Shown here one piece after another: positions 47,321 to 58,712 of a DNA stretch of 64,000 nt. The notes under the pieces are model-generated. The model worked only from the letters and a program-made list of their open reading frames with translations. It had not been told where the DNA came from and did no database searches. Source of the stretch: Malus domestica (lineage: Eukaryota; Streptophyta; Magnoliopsida; Rosales; Rosaceae). A program made the translations under genes and the position numbers. The stretch's first letter is position 1; every line of letters begins with the position of its first letter. Location of the stretch: positions 31,544,501-31,608,500 of the forward strand of contig NC_091664.1 in NCBI RefSeq assembly GCF_042453785.1, given 5' to 3'.

Positions 47321-47468
47321 GAGTGAGGGAAACTCCTCGGTTGGGGACTTGCAAGATCCAATCCCTTGAGTAATCACGAAACTTCTAAGTACCGAAGTGT
47401 GGTCTGATCTTCATCTGCCCTTCTCTGGAAGTACCTTTCCTCCATCCGGGAATGGTGTATTTAGCTGA

Positions 47469-47547
47469 TGTTGACGCACAAGGTAATGTATCAATTTCAC
47501 TTGAAGCTTACTTGTAGTTTCGGGCTTGGTCAAGTGCGATACAAACC
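47469..47547 (-). repeat. Internally deleted LTR remnant inside the Tat element
   Basis: TGTTGACGCACAA at the left and GTTTCGGGCTTGGTCAAGTG..ATACAAACC at the right resemble the two ends of the family LTR (TGTTGATGCACAA and GTTTCGGGATTGGTCAAGTA). Only about 80 bp remain. It is followed by a second polypurine-like stretch (GGAGTCCCCCAAGTCGCC, plus strand). Confidence 0.5.
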
Positions 47548-49198
47548 CTATAGTAGGAGTCCCCCAAGTCGCCGAGCTAGGAGATCTGCCGAAAGAGGTG
47601 ACAGACAAGGTAAGCAGTCAAACTTCCAAGTAAGCAACCCAGGAGCAGAGGTTTGACTTCGGCTTCCGGTTGATTGTTCTCATTCTCATTGTCTCTCATT
47701 CAACTGCCAGGATAAGGAGAAGCAAATGGATAAGAGATGATATGAGATACTTTTGCTTTTGAAGAAGTAACTTTCCACAGGCTTATTCTTGAACTGTGCT
47801 GGAGGGTTTTCTGGTGCCCTTCAGAGTATAAGGCCGACTCAAAAATTTGAGGGTCAAAACAAGTCCATCAAATCTAGAGTACGTTCGACCTTGATGATAT
47901 GGGATACTATTGCTGTTGACGGAATAATGAATGTGGTATGGAAAGGTGTCGTGCTGTAGTGATCTGTTTCAGCCCACCGTTGAACCTTCTGCTTCAATCT
48001 TTTGCATGGCAGAAGTGGTGTGCAACCTTTGCATTTAAATGGTCCTTCAGAACATTCCTTCATAGTGACTCATTCACGCTTGGCAGCTTCAGTGTAAAGA
48101 GCCAATATCTGATCAACTGTCATGAGGTATTTGCCGGTGGAATTCGTGACCTTGACAGCAGTTGAGGATGAGTACTCGAGAGCAATGCTAAGTAAGCGAC
48201 CAGGCAAAGGCTCCAGGCAGTCAGTTCCAAATTGGAGGTTTGATTTCAGGTTCCGACTGACTGCTCTCTTTCTCCTTGTCCTGCAGGTGTGGACAAGGAC
48301 AAAGACAAAGACAGGGAGAAAGCATGATATGGGATACTCTTGCTTTCGACCCTGATGATATGAGATACTCTTGTTCTTGGTGTGGCTTATTTGCTGAGGT
48401 ATTATAGGGGGGAAATAAAGCTGAGTATTTCGAGAGGTTATGTTGAGGGTGCCTTTTCGAATGCGAGAAAGGGTTGAGCATTTTTGCAGGTTTGCCTGTC
48501 CGTTGAGGAGGGAGGTCAATGTATATAGGGATTTCCCAATAACAAGTAGTAATGCTATTCCTTTACCCTTCTTGGTCACAGCAATGTAGTGGGAGCTGCC
48601 AGCTTCACGTGTTTTAATTTTGTCAGAGCACTTTGAAAAAGTGGTATGTGGTATTTGGAAAGCTGATGTTACGTGTGAAGATTACAAACAAGCTTTATCT
48701 AAGGAAATCTGGCTCTCGAAGTTCTGAGAGTTGTGCCTCTTCGGTTTTCGAACAAGCAATCCCGTCGAGGATCTGACTCTCGAGATTCGGAAAGCGGTGC
48801 TACTCCGGTTTTTGAGAAAGTAATTATGTTGGGAGTCTTTTCTCGAATGTGAGTAAAGGTTGGACGTTCTTGCCAACCTGTCTTGCCGCAAAACACGGAG
48901 GTCGACACACATAGGGACTTTCCAGTTGTCAAGCAGTGGTGCTGTTCCTTTACCCTTATGGGTAATAGTAGGGTAGCTGGAACTTCGAAATTCTCGTGCC
49001 TAAACTTTGTCAGAGATCTTTGACAAAGTTATATGTGGTACCCGAGGAGTTGATGGTGCATATGGAGAGCGGTGATTGAACAGTAAGATTCACGTGCTTT
49101 CTACTTCACCAGAAATCTTCGACAGAGTGCCCGTAATTTCCGCAAAGCTGATTGTGCATGTGACAGGTGCTGACGAGGCTGAAAAAGCAGGTGCTTCT

Positions 49199-49340
49199 TC
49201 GATTTCTGAGATCGGCCCTCGTGGTCTCTGAGCAGCCCAACTTTTGAGAAAGCAAACGCCTCTTCGATTTCTGAGATCGGCCCTCGTGGTCTCTGAGCAG
49301 CCCAGCTTTTGAGAAAGCAAACGCCTCTTCGATTTCTGAA
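49199..49340. repeat. 65-bp tandem repeat upstream of the antisense ORF
   Basis: TTCGATTTCTGAGATCGGCC starts at 49198-49199 and 49263-49264, and TTCGATTTCTGAAG starts the third, partial copy at 49328-49329. The two full units are nearly identical and end about 20-30 bp before a TATA-like box. Confidence 0.85.
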
Positions 49341-49358
49341 GCTCCGTCGAGTGCAGAT

Positions 49359-49366
49359 TTTTATAG
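49359..49366 (+). promoter_or_regulatory. TATA-like box for the antisense ORF
   Basis: TTTTATAG lies about 113 bp before the ATG at 49479 and is followed by a CT-rich leader without ATG. Its role is inferred from position only. Confidence 0.45.
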
Positions 49367-49478
49367 AGGCTGACATTAAGTTCCACAGCACACTTGAATC
49401 TCTACCAGTAGAAGCTCATTTCTTGCACTTCTAAGATCTTGATTTGTCTGACCTCTTCCTTCTTCAACACATTTGAAA

Positions 49479-50153
49479 ATGTCTGGACCCTCCGACCGTC
49501 GTTTTGACTTGAACCTTGGAGAAGAGACAGCCACGCCTTCTCTAGACAACATATGGCGCCCATCCTTCATATCCCCTACTGGTCCTCTTACCGTTGGGGA
49601 TTCTGTGATGAAGAATGATATGACCGCTGCAGTGGTGGCCAGGAACCTTCTCACTCCCAAAGATAACAGACTACTTTCCAAACGGTCTGATGAGTTGGCT
49701 GTTAAGGACTCTCTGGCTCTTAGTGTTCAGTGTGCAGGTTCTGTGTCTAATATGGCCCAACGCCTATTTGCTAGAACCCGCCAAGTTGAATCATTGGCTG
49801 CTGAAGTGATGAGTCTCAAACAGGAGATTAGAGGGCTCAAGCATGAGAATAAGCAGTTGCACCGGCTCGCCCATGACTATGCTACAAACATGAAGAGGAA
49901 GCTTGACCAGATGAAGGAATCTGATGGTAAGGTTTTACTTGATCATCAGCGGTTTGTGGGTTTGTTCCAAAGGCATTTATTGCCTTCGTCCTCTAGGGTT
50001 GTACCTGGTAATGAAGCTTCAAATGATGAACCTCCAATGCCTCCTCATTCTGGGGTTTTGTCAAGTACTGAGGCTCCGGATAACCACCCTCCGGTGCTTT
50101 CTCTTTCTGGGGCTTTACCGACTGCTGAGACTTCCCCTAAGCAACCTTTGTGA
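49479..50153 (+). CDS. Antisense ORF of the Tat element, coiled-coil protein of unknown function
   Basis: This 224-codon frame starts at ATG 49479 (MSGPSDRRFDLNLGEE) and runs opposite to the element's gag-pol, between the integrase end and the 3' LTR. Residues about 95-150 (QVESLAAEVMSLKQEIRGLK, ENKQLHRLAHDYATNMKRKL) have leucine heptads typical of a coiled coil. The C-terminal third is rich in Pro and Ser and contains a repeated PP(M/V)..SG.L.(S/T).EA-like unit. A TATA-like box lies upstream, and AATAAA at 50221-50226 lies about 70 bp after the stop, so it may be its own transcription unit. Tat-lineage elements such as Grande are known to carry an extra antisense ORF in this position. Its function is unknown. 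The frame is intact. Confidence 0.75.
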   Translation: MSGPSDRRFDLNLGEETATPSLDNIWRPSFISPTGPLTVGDSVMKNDMTAAVVARNLLTPKDNRLLSKRSDELAVKDSLALSVQCAGSVSNMAQRLFARTRQVESLAAEVMSLKQEIRGLKHENKQLHRLAHDYATNMKRKLDQMKESDGKVLLDHQRFVGLFQRHLLPSSSRVVPGNEASNDEPPMPPHSGVLSSTEAPDNHPPVLSLSGALPTAETSPKQPL

Positions 50154-50220
50154 AGGCTCCCTTTTGTTTGTTTATTTTGACTCATGTATATGTACATATT
50201 TGTGGCTTATCGAAAATATT

Positions 50221-50226
50221 AATAAA
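50221..50226 (+). terminator. Poly(A) signal-like AATAAA after the antisense ORF
   Basis: AATAAA occurs 68 bp after the TGA at 50151-50153, a usual distance for a plant 3' UTR. Assignment is by position only. Confidence 0.4.
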
Positions 50227-50355
50227 TAAGCTTTGCTTCATTTCAACATATTGTGTTAAATACACCAAAGCCTTCTTCATAAAGTTCTTTGAATTTTTGC
50301 TTTTGTTGAAACCTGTATTGTTGAAGCTTTGTGAGTGAAGCATGTAGTTTGAGGT

Positions 50356-50515
50356 AGTGTTCCCTTAATTTCCCGAGTGAGGAAAACTTCTCGGTTGGAG
50401 ACTTGAAAAATCCAAGTCACTGAGTGGTTGTGAGACTGCCGAGTATCAAGGTGCAGTAGCATATGGTGGGAGTCCCCCAAGTCTTCAGGCGAAGAGAGTT
50501 GCCGAATGAGGTGTC
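50356..50515. repeat. Second copy of polypurine-flanking sequence
   Basis: GTTCCCTTAATTTCCCGAG..GAGGAAAACTTCTCGGTTGG resembles the block at 47303-47350. GGGAGTCCCCCAAGTC..GTTGCCGAATGAGGTG resembles 47556-47605. The order is the same in both, so the cassette between them is bracketed by direct repeats. Confidence 0.6.
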
Positions 50516-50761
50516 TCGCGTGTTACTAATTTGTCAAAGTAACGAATTCTTGTTTCGATGTCACACATTCGTATATGCTTTATCTAAAAATATTTCCAAC
50601 TTTTGTGTGTTTGATGCTGCATGCTATTGACTAGACAAGATCAAGTGCAATTAGTAGCTTTTCTCTCTTTTTCATCTTTTCTTTGGTGGAATTGCTTTTC
50701 GTTTCCACTAATCAGCCTGAGTGGATGCAAGATAACACCTTTCTCTATAGCTCAGATTGAA

Positions 50762-51530
50762 AAGTCGTCTTCATGAAAGTTTTTCCTTATCTTGTGAACT
50801 ACAACATATCCAAATTTGAGATCCATCGGAGTAGTACAACTTCAGAAATTCAAGTATGATGAGTAACTGTTCATCAATGTTCTGTTAATCCGTCAGACTT
50901 GTTGTGAGCTTCGAAACTCCATTTTCTCTTGTTCAGATCAACATACTTTCTTCATCGAAGTTGTTCCTTAACTTGTGAACTACAACATATCCAAATTTGA
51001 GGTCCCTCGGAGCAGTATAACTCCAGAAATCCAGGTATGATGAGTGACTGTTTATCATTTGTCTGTCAACCCGTCAGATTTGTTGTGAGCTTTGAAACTC
51101 TATTTTCTCTTGCTCAGATCAGCATGCTGTCTTCATTGAAGTTGTTCCTCAGCTTGTGAACTACAACATATCCAAATTTGAGATCCCTCGGAGCAGTATA
51201 ACTCCAGAAATCCAGGTATGATGAATGACTGGTTATTATTTTTCTGTCAACCCGTCAGATTTGTTGTGAGCTTCGAAACTCCATTTTCTCTTGTTCAGAT
51301 CGGTATGCTTTCTTCATTGAAGTTGTTCCTCAGCTCGTGAACTACAACATATCCAAATTTGAGATCCCTCGGAGCAGTATAACTCCAGAAATCCAGGTAT
51401 GATGAATGACTGGTTATTATTTTTCTGTCAACCCGTCAGATTTGTTGTGAGCTTCGAAACTCCATTTTCTCTTGTTCAGATCGGTATGCTTTCTTCATTG
51501 AAGTTGTTCCTCATCGACTCTTTCATAACA
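50762..51530. repeat. 181-bp tandem repeat array, about four copies
   Basis: AACTACAACATATCCAAATT recurs at 50797, 50978, 51159 and 51340, exactly 181 bp apart each time. Units also share TAACTCCAGAAATCCAGGTATG and GAAACTCCATTTTCTCTTG. The last two units are almost identical, while the first is more diverged. It lies in the 3' untranslated part of the Tat element. Confidence 0.92.
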
Positions 51531-52084
51531 TATCAAAAATTCAGGATGAACTAACGGTTAAATATTTCCAGATCTTCGAAACATCACAACAGCTTCGAAA
51601 TCTGCAAGAAGCCGACTATCATGTTTGGAGCTTCAACACTTTAATTTCCGTCGCTCAAACAGAAATGGTTCCTTCTTGAAAGTTGTTCATATGCTCAAGA
51701 ACTATAGGGTATCCAAAATTCAGCTCCATTGGAGAAGAGCAGAGGTTGCAGAAATTTGATAGATGAAAGGAGGCGGAAGAGGGAGAGAGAGAAAAAGTCT
51801 CTTGGGTTGGATTTCTATTTTGGGGCAGATTCCAATTTTTGTAGCACCTTCATTATTGATGAATTGCTTGTACTTTTGTCCATTATGAAACTTGGGACTT
51901 TGGCTTGTTGTTGGATCTATTATAATATGTTTGGGAACATATATAAGTGAATAAATAAGAAGGAAAATTTTGGGCCCTTGTGGGTGTAAAACAAAAAATG
52001 TTTATGTTTACCCAAGTGTTTTTGTACAAGTTCAAGGGCATCTTGGGTTTTGTGAACAAAATTTGTTTATTTGGAGCAAGGTTT

Positions 52085-52437
52085 TGTGTTGAAGCTTTGT
52101 AGGTGAAGCTTTGGTGTTGAAGCTTTCTAGGTGAAGCTTTGATGGTGAAGCTTTGTAGATGAAGCTTTTTTAAGTGAAGCTTTTCGGGTGACGTTTTTTT
52201 TTTTTTGGGTGAAGCTTTGTGGGTGAAGCTTTTTAGGTGAAGCTTTTTAGGTGAAGCTTTGTGGGTGAAGCTTTGGAGGTGAAGCTTTTCGGGTGAAGCT
52301 TTTTAGGTGAAGCTTTGTGGGTGAAGCTTTGGAGGTGAATCTTTTCGGGTGAAGCTTTTTGGGTGAAGCTTTTTAGGTGAAGCTTTGTGGGTGAAGCTTT
52401 TTTAGGTGAAGCTTTGTGGGTGAAGCTTTGGAGGTGA

Positions 52438-52440
<3 letters not shown>
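52085..52440. repeat. GTGAAGCTTT minisatellite
   Basis: More than 20 copies of a 13-16-bp unit, consensus GGTGAAGCTTTG/T(T/G), follow one another, each with an AAGCTT site. A poly(T) tract of about 35 bases ends the array. The minus-strand open frame across it is repeat-encoded and not a gene. Confidence 0.9.
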
Positions 52441-52476
<36 letters not shown>

Positions 52477-52596
52477 GCGCTTGACACGGTCTTCATTTGC
52501 TTGTTTTGTAGTAACTCTTTATTGAATTCATTGCCAAATGGCCTTCATTACATAGGATGCCGAACGGCTATAGCTCAACACTTGTACATCGTGAGT

Positions 52597-55500
52597 CTAT
52601 TTGTAGTAGTACTTCAAGTGATCAGCGTTCCATGGATGGCCAAGGGTCTTGCCATCGGAGCTTCTAAGTGTGTAAGAGCCAGGGCGACTGATGCCAATGA
52701 CTTCATACGGTCCATCCCAGTTTGGACTAAGTGTGCCTTCACTCGGGACTCTGTCGCAGAGTAATCTTTTCTTTAAGACCCAGTCTCCTATTTTGAAAGA
52801 ACGAGGCTTGACCCTAGAGTCATAATAGTTGGAGATGCGCTGCTTGTAGGCGACATTCCTCAAGTGAGCTTGGTTTCTGTGTTCCTCGACTAAATCCAAG
52901 TTGAGGGTGAGTTATTTGTCATTTTCACTTTGAATGTAGTTCTGGACTCGGAATGTTGCTTGCTCGAGCTCAACAGGGACAACCGCCTCTGTGCCAAAGG
53001 CAAGTGAGAATGGAGTTTCTCCTGTTGAAGTCCGATATGAAGTGCGATATGACCAAAGAACTTGGGGTACAAATTCTGGCCAACAGCCTTTAGCTTTGTC
53101 CAAGCTGGTTTTCAAAGTGCGCTTGATTATTTTGTTGATGGCCTCAACTTGTCCATTAGACTGGGGATGAGCTGGAGAGGCAAAGCATAAGTTGATGTTG
53201 AACTTAGAGCAGAACAACCTGAACTTCTTGTTGTCAAACTGTCGCCCATTGTCAGTGACTATCGCATTGGGAATGCCGAATCTACAAAGGATGTTCTTCC
53301 ACACGAAGTCTTCTATCTTTGCCTCAGTAATGGTTGCCAAGGGTTCTACTTCGGCCCACTTTGTGAAGTAGTCCACTGCAACGACTGCGTAACAGACTTT
53401 GCCCTTCCCTGCCGGCATTGGGCCGATCAAATCAAGTCCCCACTGGGCGAAGGGCCAAGGGCTGATCATAGGAGTAAGAGGCTCTGGAGGGGAATGAGGA
53501 ATAGTTGCATATCGTTGACATTTGTCACATGAGCGGGATACTTTGATGGCATCCTGGTGGAGTGTTGGCCAGTAATATCCTTGGCGAAAAGTCTTGTGTG
53601 CTAGGGACCGAGATCCAGCATGATCTCCACAGACTCCCTCATGTATTTCCCGAAGGACGATTTCCGCCTCGGCAGGCGTAAGACACCTTAAGTATGGCAG
53701 GCTAAAACCTCGCTTATAGAGTTGATCATTGATGATCAGGTAGCGGGTAGACTTGTATCGAATTTGCTTAGCCTGGACTTTATCATTTGGGAGGGTGCCA
53801 TGAGCAAGGAAATTATAGATCGGGGTGATCCAACTATCCCCCTGTTGTAAGTTGCATACTTCTGCGGCCATGGTGCTTGGTGTTGCCAACAGTTCGACAT
53901 GAATTTTTCTTCCAATCTTGTCTTCCACAGCTGAGGCGAGGCGAGCCAGGGCGTCTGCATGACTGTTTGCCGCTCGAGGAACTTGGGTGATCTGGTAGTG
54001 GAAGTGCTTGAGCAAAAGTTGTGTTTGCGCAAGATATGCTGCCATGGAGCTGTCCTTAGCATCAAAGTTGTTGGTAACCTGGTTGACCACTAATTGGGAG
54101 TCACTGAAAATATCAATTTGTTTAACCCCGAGGTGTTTGGCCAAACGTAATCCTGCTAGAAGGGCTTCATACTCGGCCTCATTGTTTGATGCCTTGAATT
54201 TGAAACGAAGAGCATACTCCATTGCTACTTTGTCGGGCGTAGTCAAGACTAGTCCCGCTCCACAGCCCTGTTGGTTGGATGAGCCATCAACATACAAACT
54301 CCATGCTGAGGTCGTTGATTCTACCTTCTGAGCTTCCGATGGTAATGAAGCTACTGCTTCAGGTGTAGAAGCAATGTCAACAGGATATGTGAAGTCGGCG
54401 ATGAAATCTGCTACTGCTTGGCCTTTTTCGGCTGGTTTTGGTTGGTAGGAGATGTCAAACTCACCCAATGCTATCGCCCATTTGATCATTCGTCCAGACG
54501 TGTCAGGACTCTGGAGTATCTGTCGAAGAGGGTGATTGGTAAGCACGATGATGGCGTGTGCTTGGAAATAAGGGCGAAGTTTCCGAGCAGACATGACCAA
54601 TGCTAGAGCTAATTTCTCAATGTTGGAGTATCGTGTCTCCGCATCTTGTAGGGCCTTGCTAGCATAGTAGACGGGCCGTTCGACACCACTGTCCATTCGA
54701 ATAAGAACAGAACTGACTGCTGAAGCCGAAACCGATAGATAGATGATGAGAGTGTCACCAACTTCTGGTTTGGAGAGCAGAGGGGCTTTACTCATGTACT
54801 CTTTGAGGTTCCTGAATGCCTTGGCACATTCCTCCGTCCATGTAATGTACTTCTTATTTCCCTTGAGTGCTTTGAAGAAAGGAGCACATCTGTCTGTGGC
54901 CTTAGAGATGAATCTGGTTAAGGCTGCCACCTTGCCAGTAAGGCTTTGGATGTCTTTTGAAGTTATTGGCTCTTTCATGTCGAGGATTGCTTTGATCTTT
55001 TCAGGGTTAGCTTCAATGCCTCGTTGGCTAATCATGAAGCCTAAGAATTTGCCAGAGCCCACGCCGAAAGCACATTTGTTGGGGTTCAACCTCATTCGAT
55101 ACCTCTTTAGAATGGTGAAAGTTTCAGATAGGTCGGTGATGTGTTGGTCAGCATGTTTGCTTTTGACTAGCATATCATCAACGTAAACTTCCATGTTCTT
55201 CCCAATTTGTTCGGCGAACATTGAATTGACCAGTCTCTGATAAGTTGCTCCTGCATTCTTTAGGCCGAAAGGCATGACTTTATAGCAATATAGTCCCCTG
55301 TCAGTAGTGAAGGCCGTGTGTTCTTGGTCTGAGGGGTTCATGAGGATTTGGTTGTATCCTGAATAAGCGTCCATAAAGCTCAAGAGCTCACACCCTGCCG
55401 TAGAGTCTATAAGCCTGTCAATAAGAGGAAGAGGGAAACTATCTTTCGGACACCCTTTGTTTAGGTCGGTGTAGTCAACACACATCCTCCACAAGACCTT

Positions 55501-58500
55501 TTGAAGCGAAAGACTTTCTTTGGTCGGATTTTTCCTAACAAGGACCACATTTGCTACCCATGTTGGGTAATTGACTTCGCGGACAAAGCCTATGCCTTTG
55601 AGTTTTTCAACTTCTGCTTTCATTGCCTCGTATCGTTCAGCGTCATAAGATCTTCGCTTCTGTCTCACCGGCTTGATCTTGGGGTCAATACTCAAACGAT
55701 GACAGATGACATCGGGAGAGATGCCTGGCATGTCCTCATATGACCAGGCGAAGACTTCAGTGTTCTCTTTCAAAAAAGATATCAATGCTAACCGAAGGGG
55801 TGGTGACAATGTGGTGCCAATATTCACCATGCGGTCTGGATGATCTCTTGAGATAGGTACCTTCTCCAACTCTTCAGCAGGTTGGGCTTGCTGGGTGAAA
55901 GAGTCATCTCGAGGATCATCGGGTTGATTGTTGCTATCAGGAAGATCCAAGGTCGCTTCATCTAGGCTGGTCTTTGTGACTTGGTCATGTACAGACAGGG
56001 TTTCCTTGGGTCCGGGCAAGTGTTGTTGCTTAACTGAAGTGTTGTAACATGATCGTGCACTAAGCTGATCTCCTCTGATGTAGCCGTTGCCATGGGGGGT
56101 TGGAAATTTCATCAACAGCATATGCGTGGATACCATAGCCTTGAGATCATTGATGCCTGTGCACCCAAAGATGACATTGTATGTCGTTGGGCAGTCAACC
56201 ACTAGGAAGTTAGTGGTAATGGTAGCCGTGTAAGGGCCTGTACCAATAGTAAAGGGTAAATGTATGCTCCCTAAGGGTTGCACGATATCACCGGAGAAGC
56301 TTATCAGAGGAGAAATCGAGCGATCGAGCAAGTGTTCAGCTACACTGAGTGCCCTGAAAGCTTCGGCAAACATGATATTGACCGAAGCCCCCGTGTCTAC
56401 GAGGATTCGTCGAACATCAAAGTTGGCTATGTGAGCCTCCACGATCAATGGGTCGTTATGAGGGTAGATGATGCCTCTTTCTTCCTCAGGGTAGAAACAT
56501 ATCGGATCCCAGTTAGGTTTTTGATACTTCCCTCCCCTGATGTCTTCCACGTGAAACACTTGGTGACCAGGCCTCAGACTTCGTTCACTGTTTTTCATGG
56601 CCCTATTGGAAGATTCAGATATGGGTGTGCCGCCGCTTATGGAATATATGACATTCACCTGGCGTTGGTTACGGTTATCCCTTTGAGGGTGAAGAAGGAA
56701 TTGATCAATTTTTCCTTCTCGTGCCAAAGCTTCAATACGATCACGGAGGATGATACATTTCTCGCTATCATGGCCGTTATGCTCATGGTAGCAACAAAAC
56801 ATGCCCGCGTTATTCGGGGGCGTGTAATCTGGGTGCCTCGGCTTTGGCTTTGGTATCAGGTGAGCTATGCTGGGGTAAATGGCCGCGCATGTGGCATTCA
56901 AGGGCGTGTATGTCTCATACCTTGGGGTAGGGGGTATCTTGATGCGGGTTTGACCCACTGCATTGACTGCCTGGGGGCGAGCGTTATTGTGGTGATACCC
57001 TTGGTTATCGGGATAGTGTCCCTTACTCTTTTTACTGAAAGGAGAGTGGTGAGGATGGAAATCCTTCCTCTTGCCTTGAAATTGATATGTCTGTTGATTC
57101 GGCGAAGCATTATGCAAGGCATGGGGAGGTGCCACTGCTGTTTGGAAAGTCGAGGTCTTCTCATTTAGGTGAGTCTGGCTTCCACCTCCCACTTGTTGAT
57201 AAAGGATGGTTGTAGGGGGTTTCTCCTGATATGTCTTTGCCTCGGCGGAGGCATGGTTATAAGCCTGCGCCATCACCTCAGAGTAAGTCTTCCAAGTATT
57301 GGCATTGATCATGTATTTAAAGAAACAATCACGTAGGCCTGCCGTGAAGGCTTTGAGGGCAGTCTTGTCGTCTGCCTCGGCACACCGGGAGTATTCATGG
57401 CTGAAGCGGCCAGCATACATACGTAATGACTCGTCCGGCTTCTGGCGGATAGTGTACAGGTCATCTGCAGAGTGCAAGCGATCGGTTTGGAAAATGTGTT
57501 GGGAAACAAATAGTTTCCTCAATTCCTCAAATGAGTCTACCGTCTCAGGTGTAAGACGACAATACCAATTTAGAGCTCCGCCAGAGAGGGTGGAGGGGAA
57601 GAGAAGACATCGCTCTTCGTCGGTGTGCATCCGGTATGCCATGGTGGACTCAAAGAGGTTAAGGTGCTCAATCGGGTCCTCTTTTCCAGTATAAAGTTGC
57701 AAGCCAAGCTTCTGCTTTGTCTTTGCTTGAAGGGGGGTGTTGAGGATCCTCCTTGTAAGAGGGCCAGGCCTGGGTTGGTTCCAGTCAGGTATTTCAGCCT
57801 GACGTTCAGCCTTCAACTTGTTTACTTCCTCAAGAAGTTGTAGGACAAGGGGGTCCTGAGCGGAGTTATGTGCCACTGGAGCTTTCTTTCGTAAATCTCC
57901 ATCTCCTCTTGGAATTAGGAAGGTTTGATCAAGGGCATGTGATTTTTCCCTGGACTCGCTGTACTGGCTTCCAGGGTATGTCTGTCGGAACACCTCTGAG
58001 TCCCCTGTACCCTCATGTCTCTCTAGGACTTGTTGCCCCTTCCCCAAATTGGTGGCCGGCTCGGGCCGTGGCAGGGGACCGAGTCTCTCAGAAATCCTTG
58101 GGTCATTGATCTTTGAGCTTATATGGATGGAATTCTCTCGACGTTGCTTCAGGAAATCCCGACAATCGCGAAAGACGGCTTTCGATCCTTCTGCCCCTTC
58201 AGCAAAAAGGTGTCTCCCTCCGCTTCTCATGGTTCGGGTCGAAGCAACTGGGTTAAGAGAAGCCTCATGTTGATTATCAAATCGAGGGGTAATCTGTTCC
58301 CTATCAGGGATATCTATGTCGAATGCATGTGACCCTCTATGTTGGAGGGCACCCAGTTGATGGTTGACTTCCACGGGGGCAACAAGCTCGCGTGTCTGAG
58401 CTTGCCTAGCTTCGTGGAGTGTCTCGAAGAGCTTCTCATATTGCTCCTGGAGGACCTCATTCCTCATTGCTATCTTGTTGTTCTGAGCTTCCAACTCATC

Positions 58501-58605
58501 GACTTTAGCTTGAAGAAGAACTCGTTTTCCTTCATTCTTTCGTTGTTTCGCACTATGTGCAAGGGGGGTGTCATTCTGTATGCTGTGGCTTCCTTCGCTT
58601 CCCAT
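52597..58605 (-). CDS. Tat-lineage gag-pol polyprotein with one in-frame stop
   Basis: The likely start is ATG 58605 (MGSEGSHSIQND); the open frame upstream runs into the LTR. In residues from that Met: gag core about 290-425 (LQLYTGKEDPIEHLNLFEST); a C-x2-H-x4-H-x4-C knuckle near 605; aspartic protease DTGAS near 737; RT with YVDD near 1142; a first RNase H with YASKAL; a second, archaeal-type RNase H (LYVDGSSNQQGCGAG near 1438); integrase zinc finger HHCC (about 1655-1700, CDKCQ); and the catalytic core D-D-E (GLDLIGP, VTDNGRQF, NGQVEAINK). A TAA at 52912-52914 (codon 1898) interrupts the frame in the integrase C-terminal region. The same frame continues for about 104 codons with typical family sequence (NYYDSRVKPRSFKIGDWVL, HPWNADHLKYYYK) to the stop at 52597. 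No other lesion was noticed. Confidence 0.95.
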
Positions 58606-58692
58606 GCTGGAGAGGGATGCCTGATCAAAAGAAAGTGTACGAATGATAGAAACCAGCTTGACACAGCTGAAGAGAGTAGGAATAAGTGTCGT

Positions 58693-58710
58693 TTCCCACA
58701 GACGGCGCCA
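58693..58710 (-). promoter_or_regulatory. Primer-binding site of the Tat element
   Basis: On the minus strand TGGCGCCGTCTGTGGGAA starts two bases after the 5' LTR. The TGGCGCCGT start is shared with Ogre/Tat-type sites. The exact tRNA (Asp- or Arg-like 3' end) cannot be settled without a tRNA search. Confidence 0.7.
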
Positions 58711-58712
58711 AA

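Noticed and set aside
48070..48579. 169-codon minus-strand frame in the 3' region of the Tat element
   Set aside because: No motif, no promoter or consistent composition; likely chance openness in a non-coding region.
52233..52496. Minus-strand open frame encoding repeated KASPTKLHLKSFT-like units
   Set aside because: It is the translation of the AAGCTT minisatellite and poly(T), a repeat artefact, although the period is striking.
56278..57168. 296-codon plus-strand open frame
   Set aside because: It is antisense to the gag-protease region of the polyprotein, has no start context and no family motif; a shadow frame.
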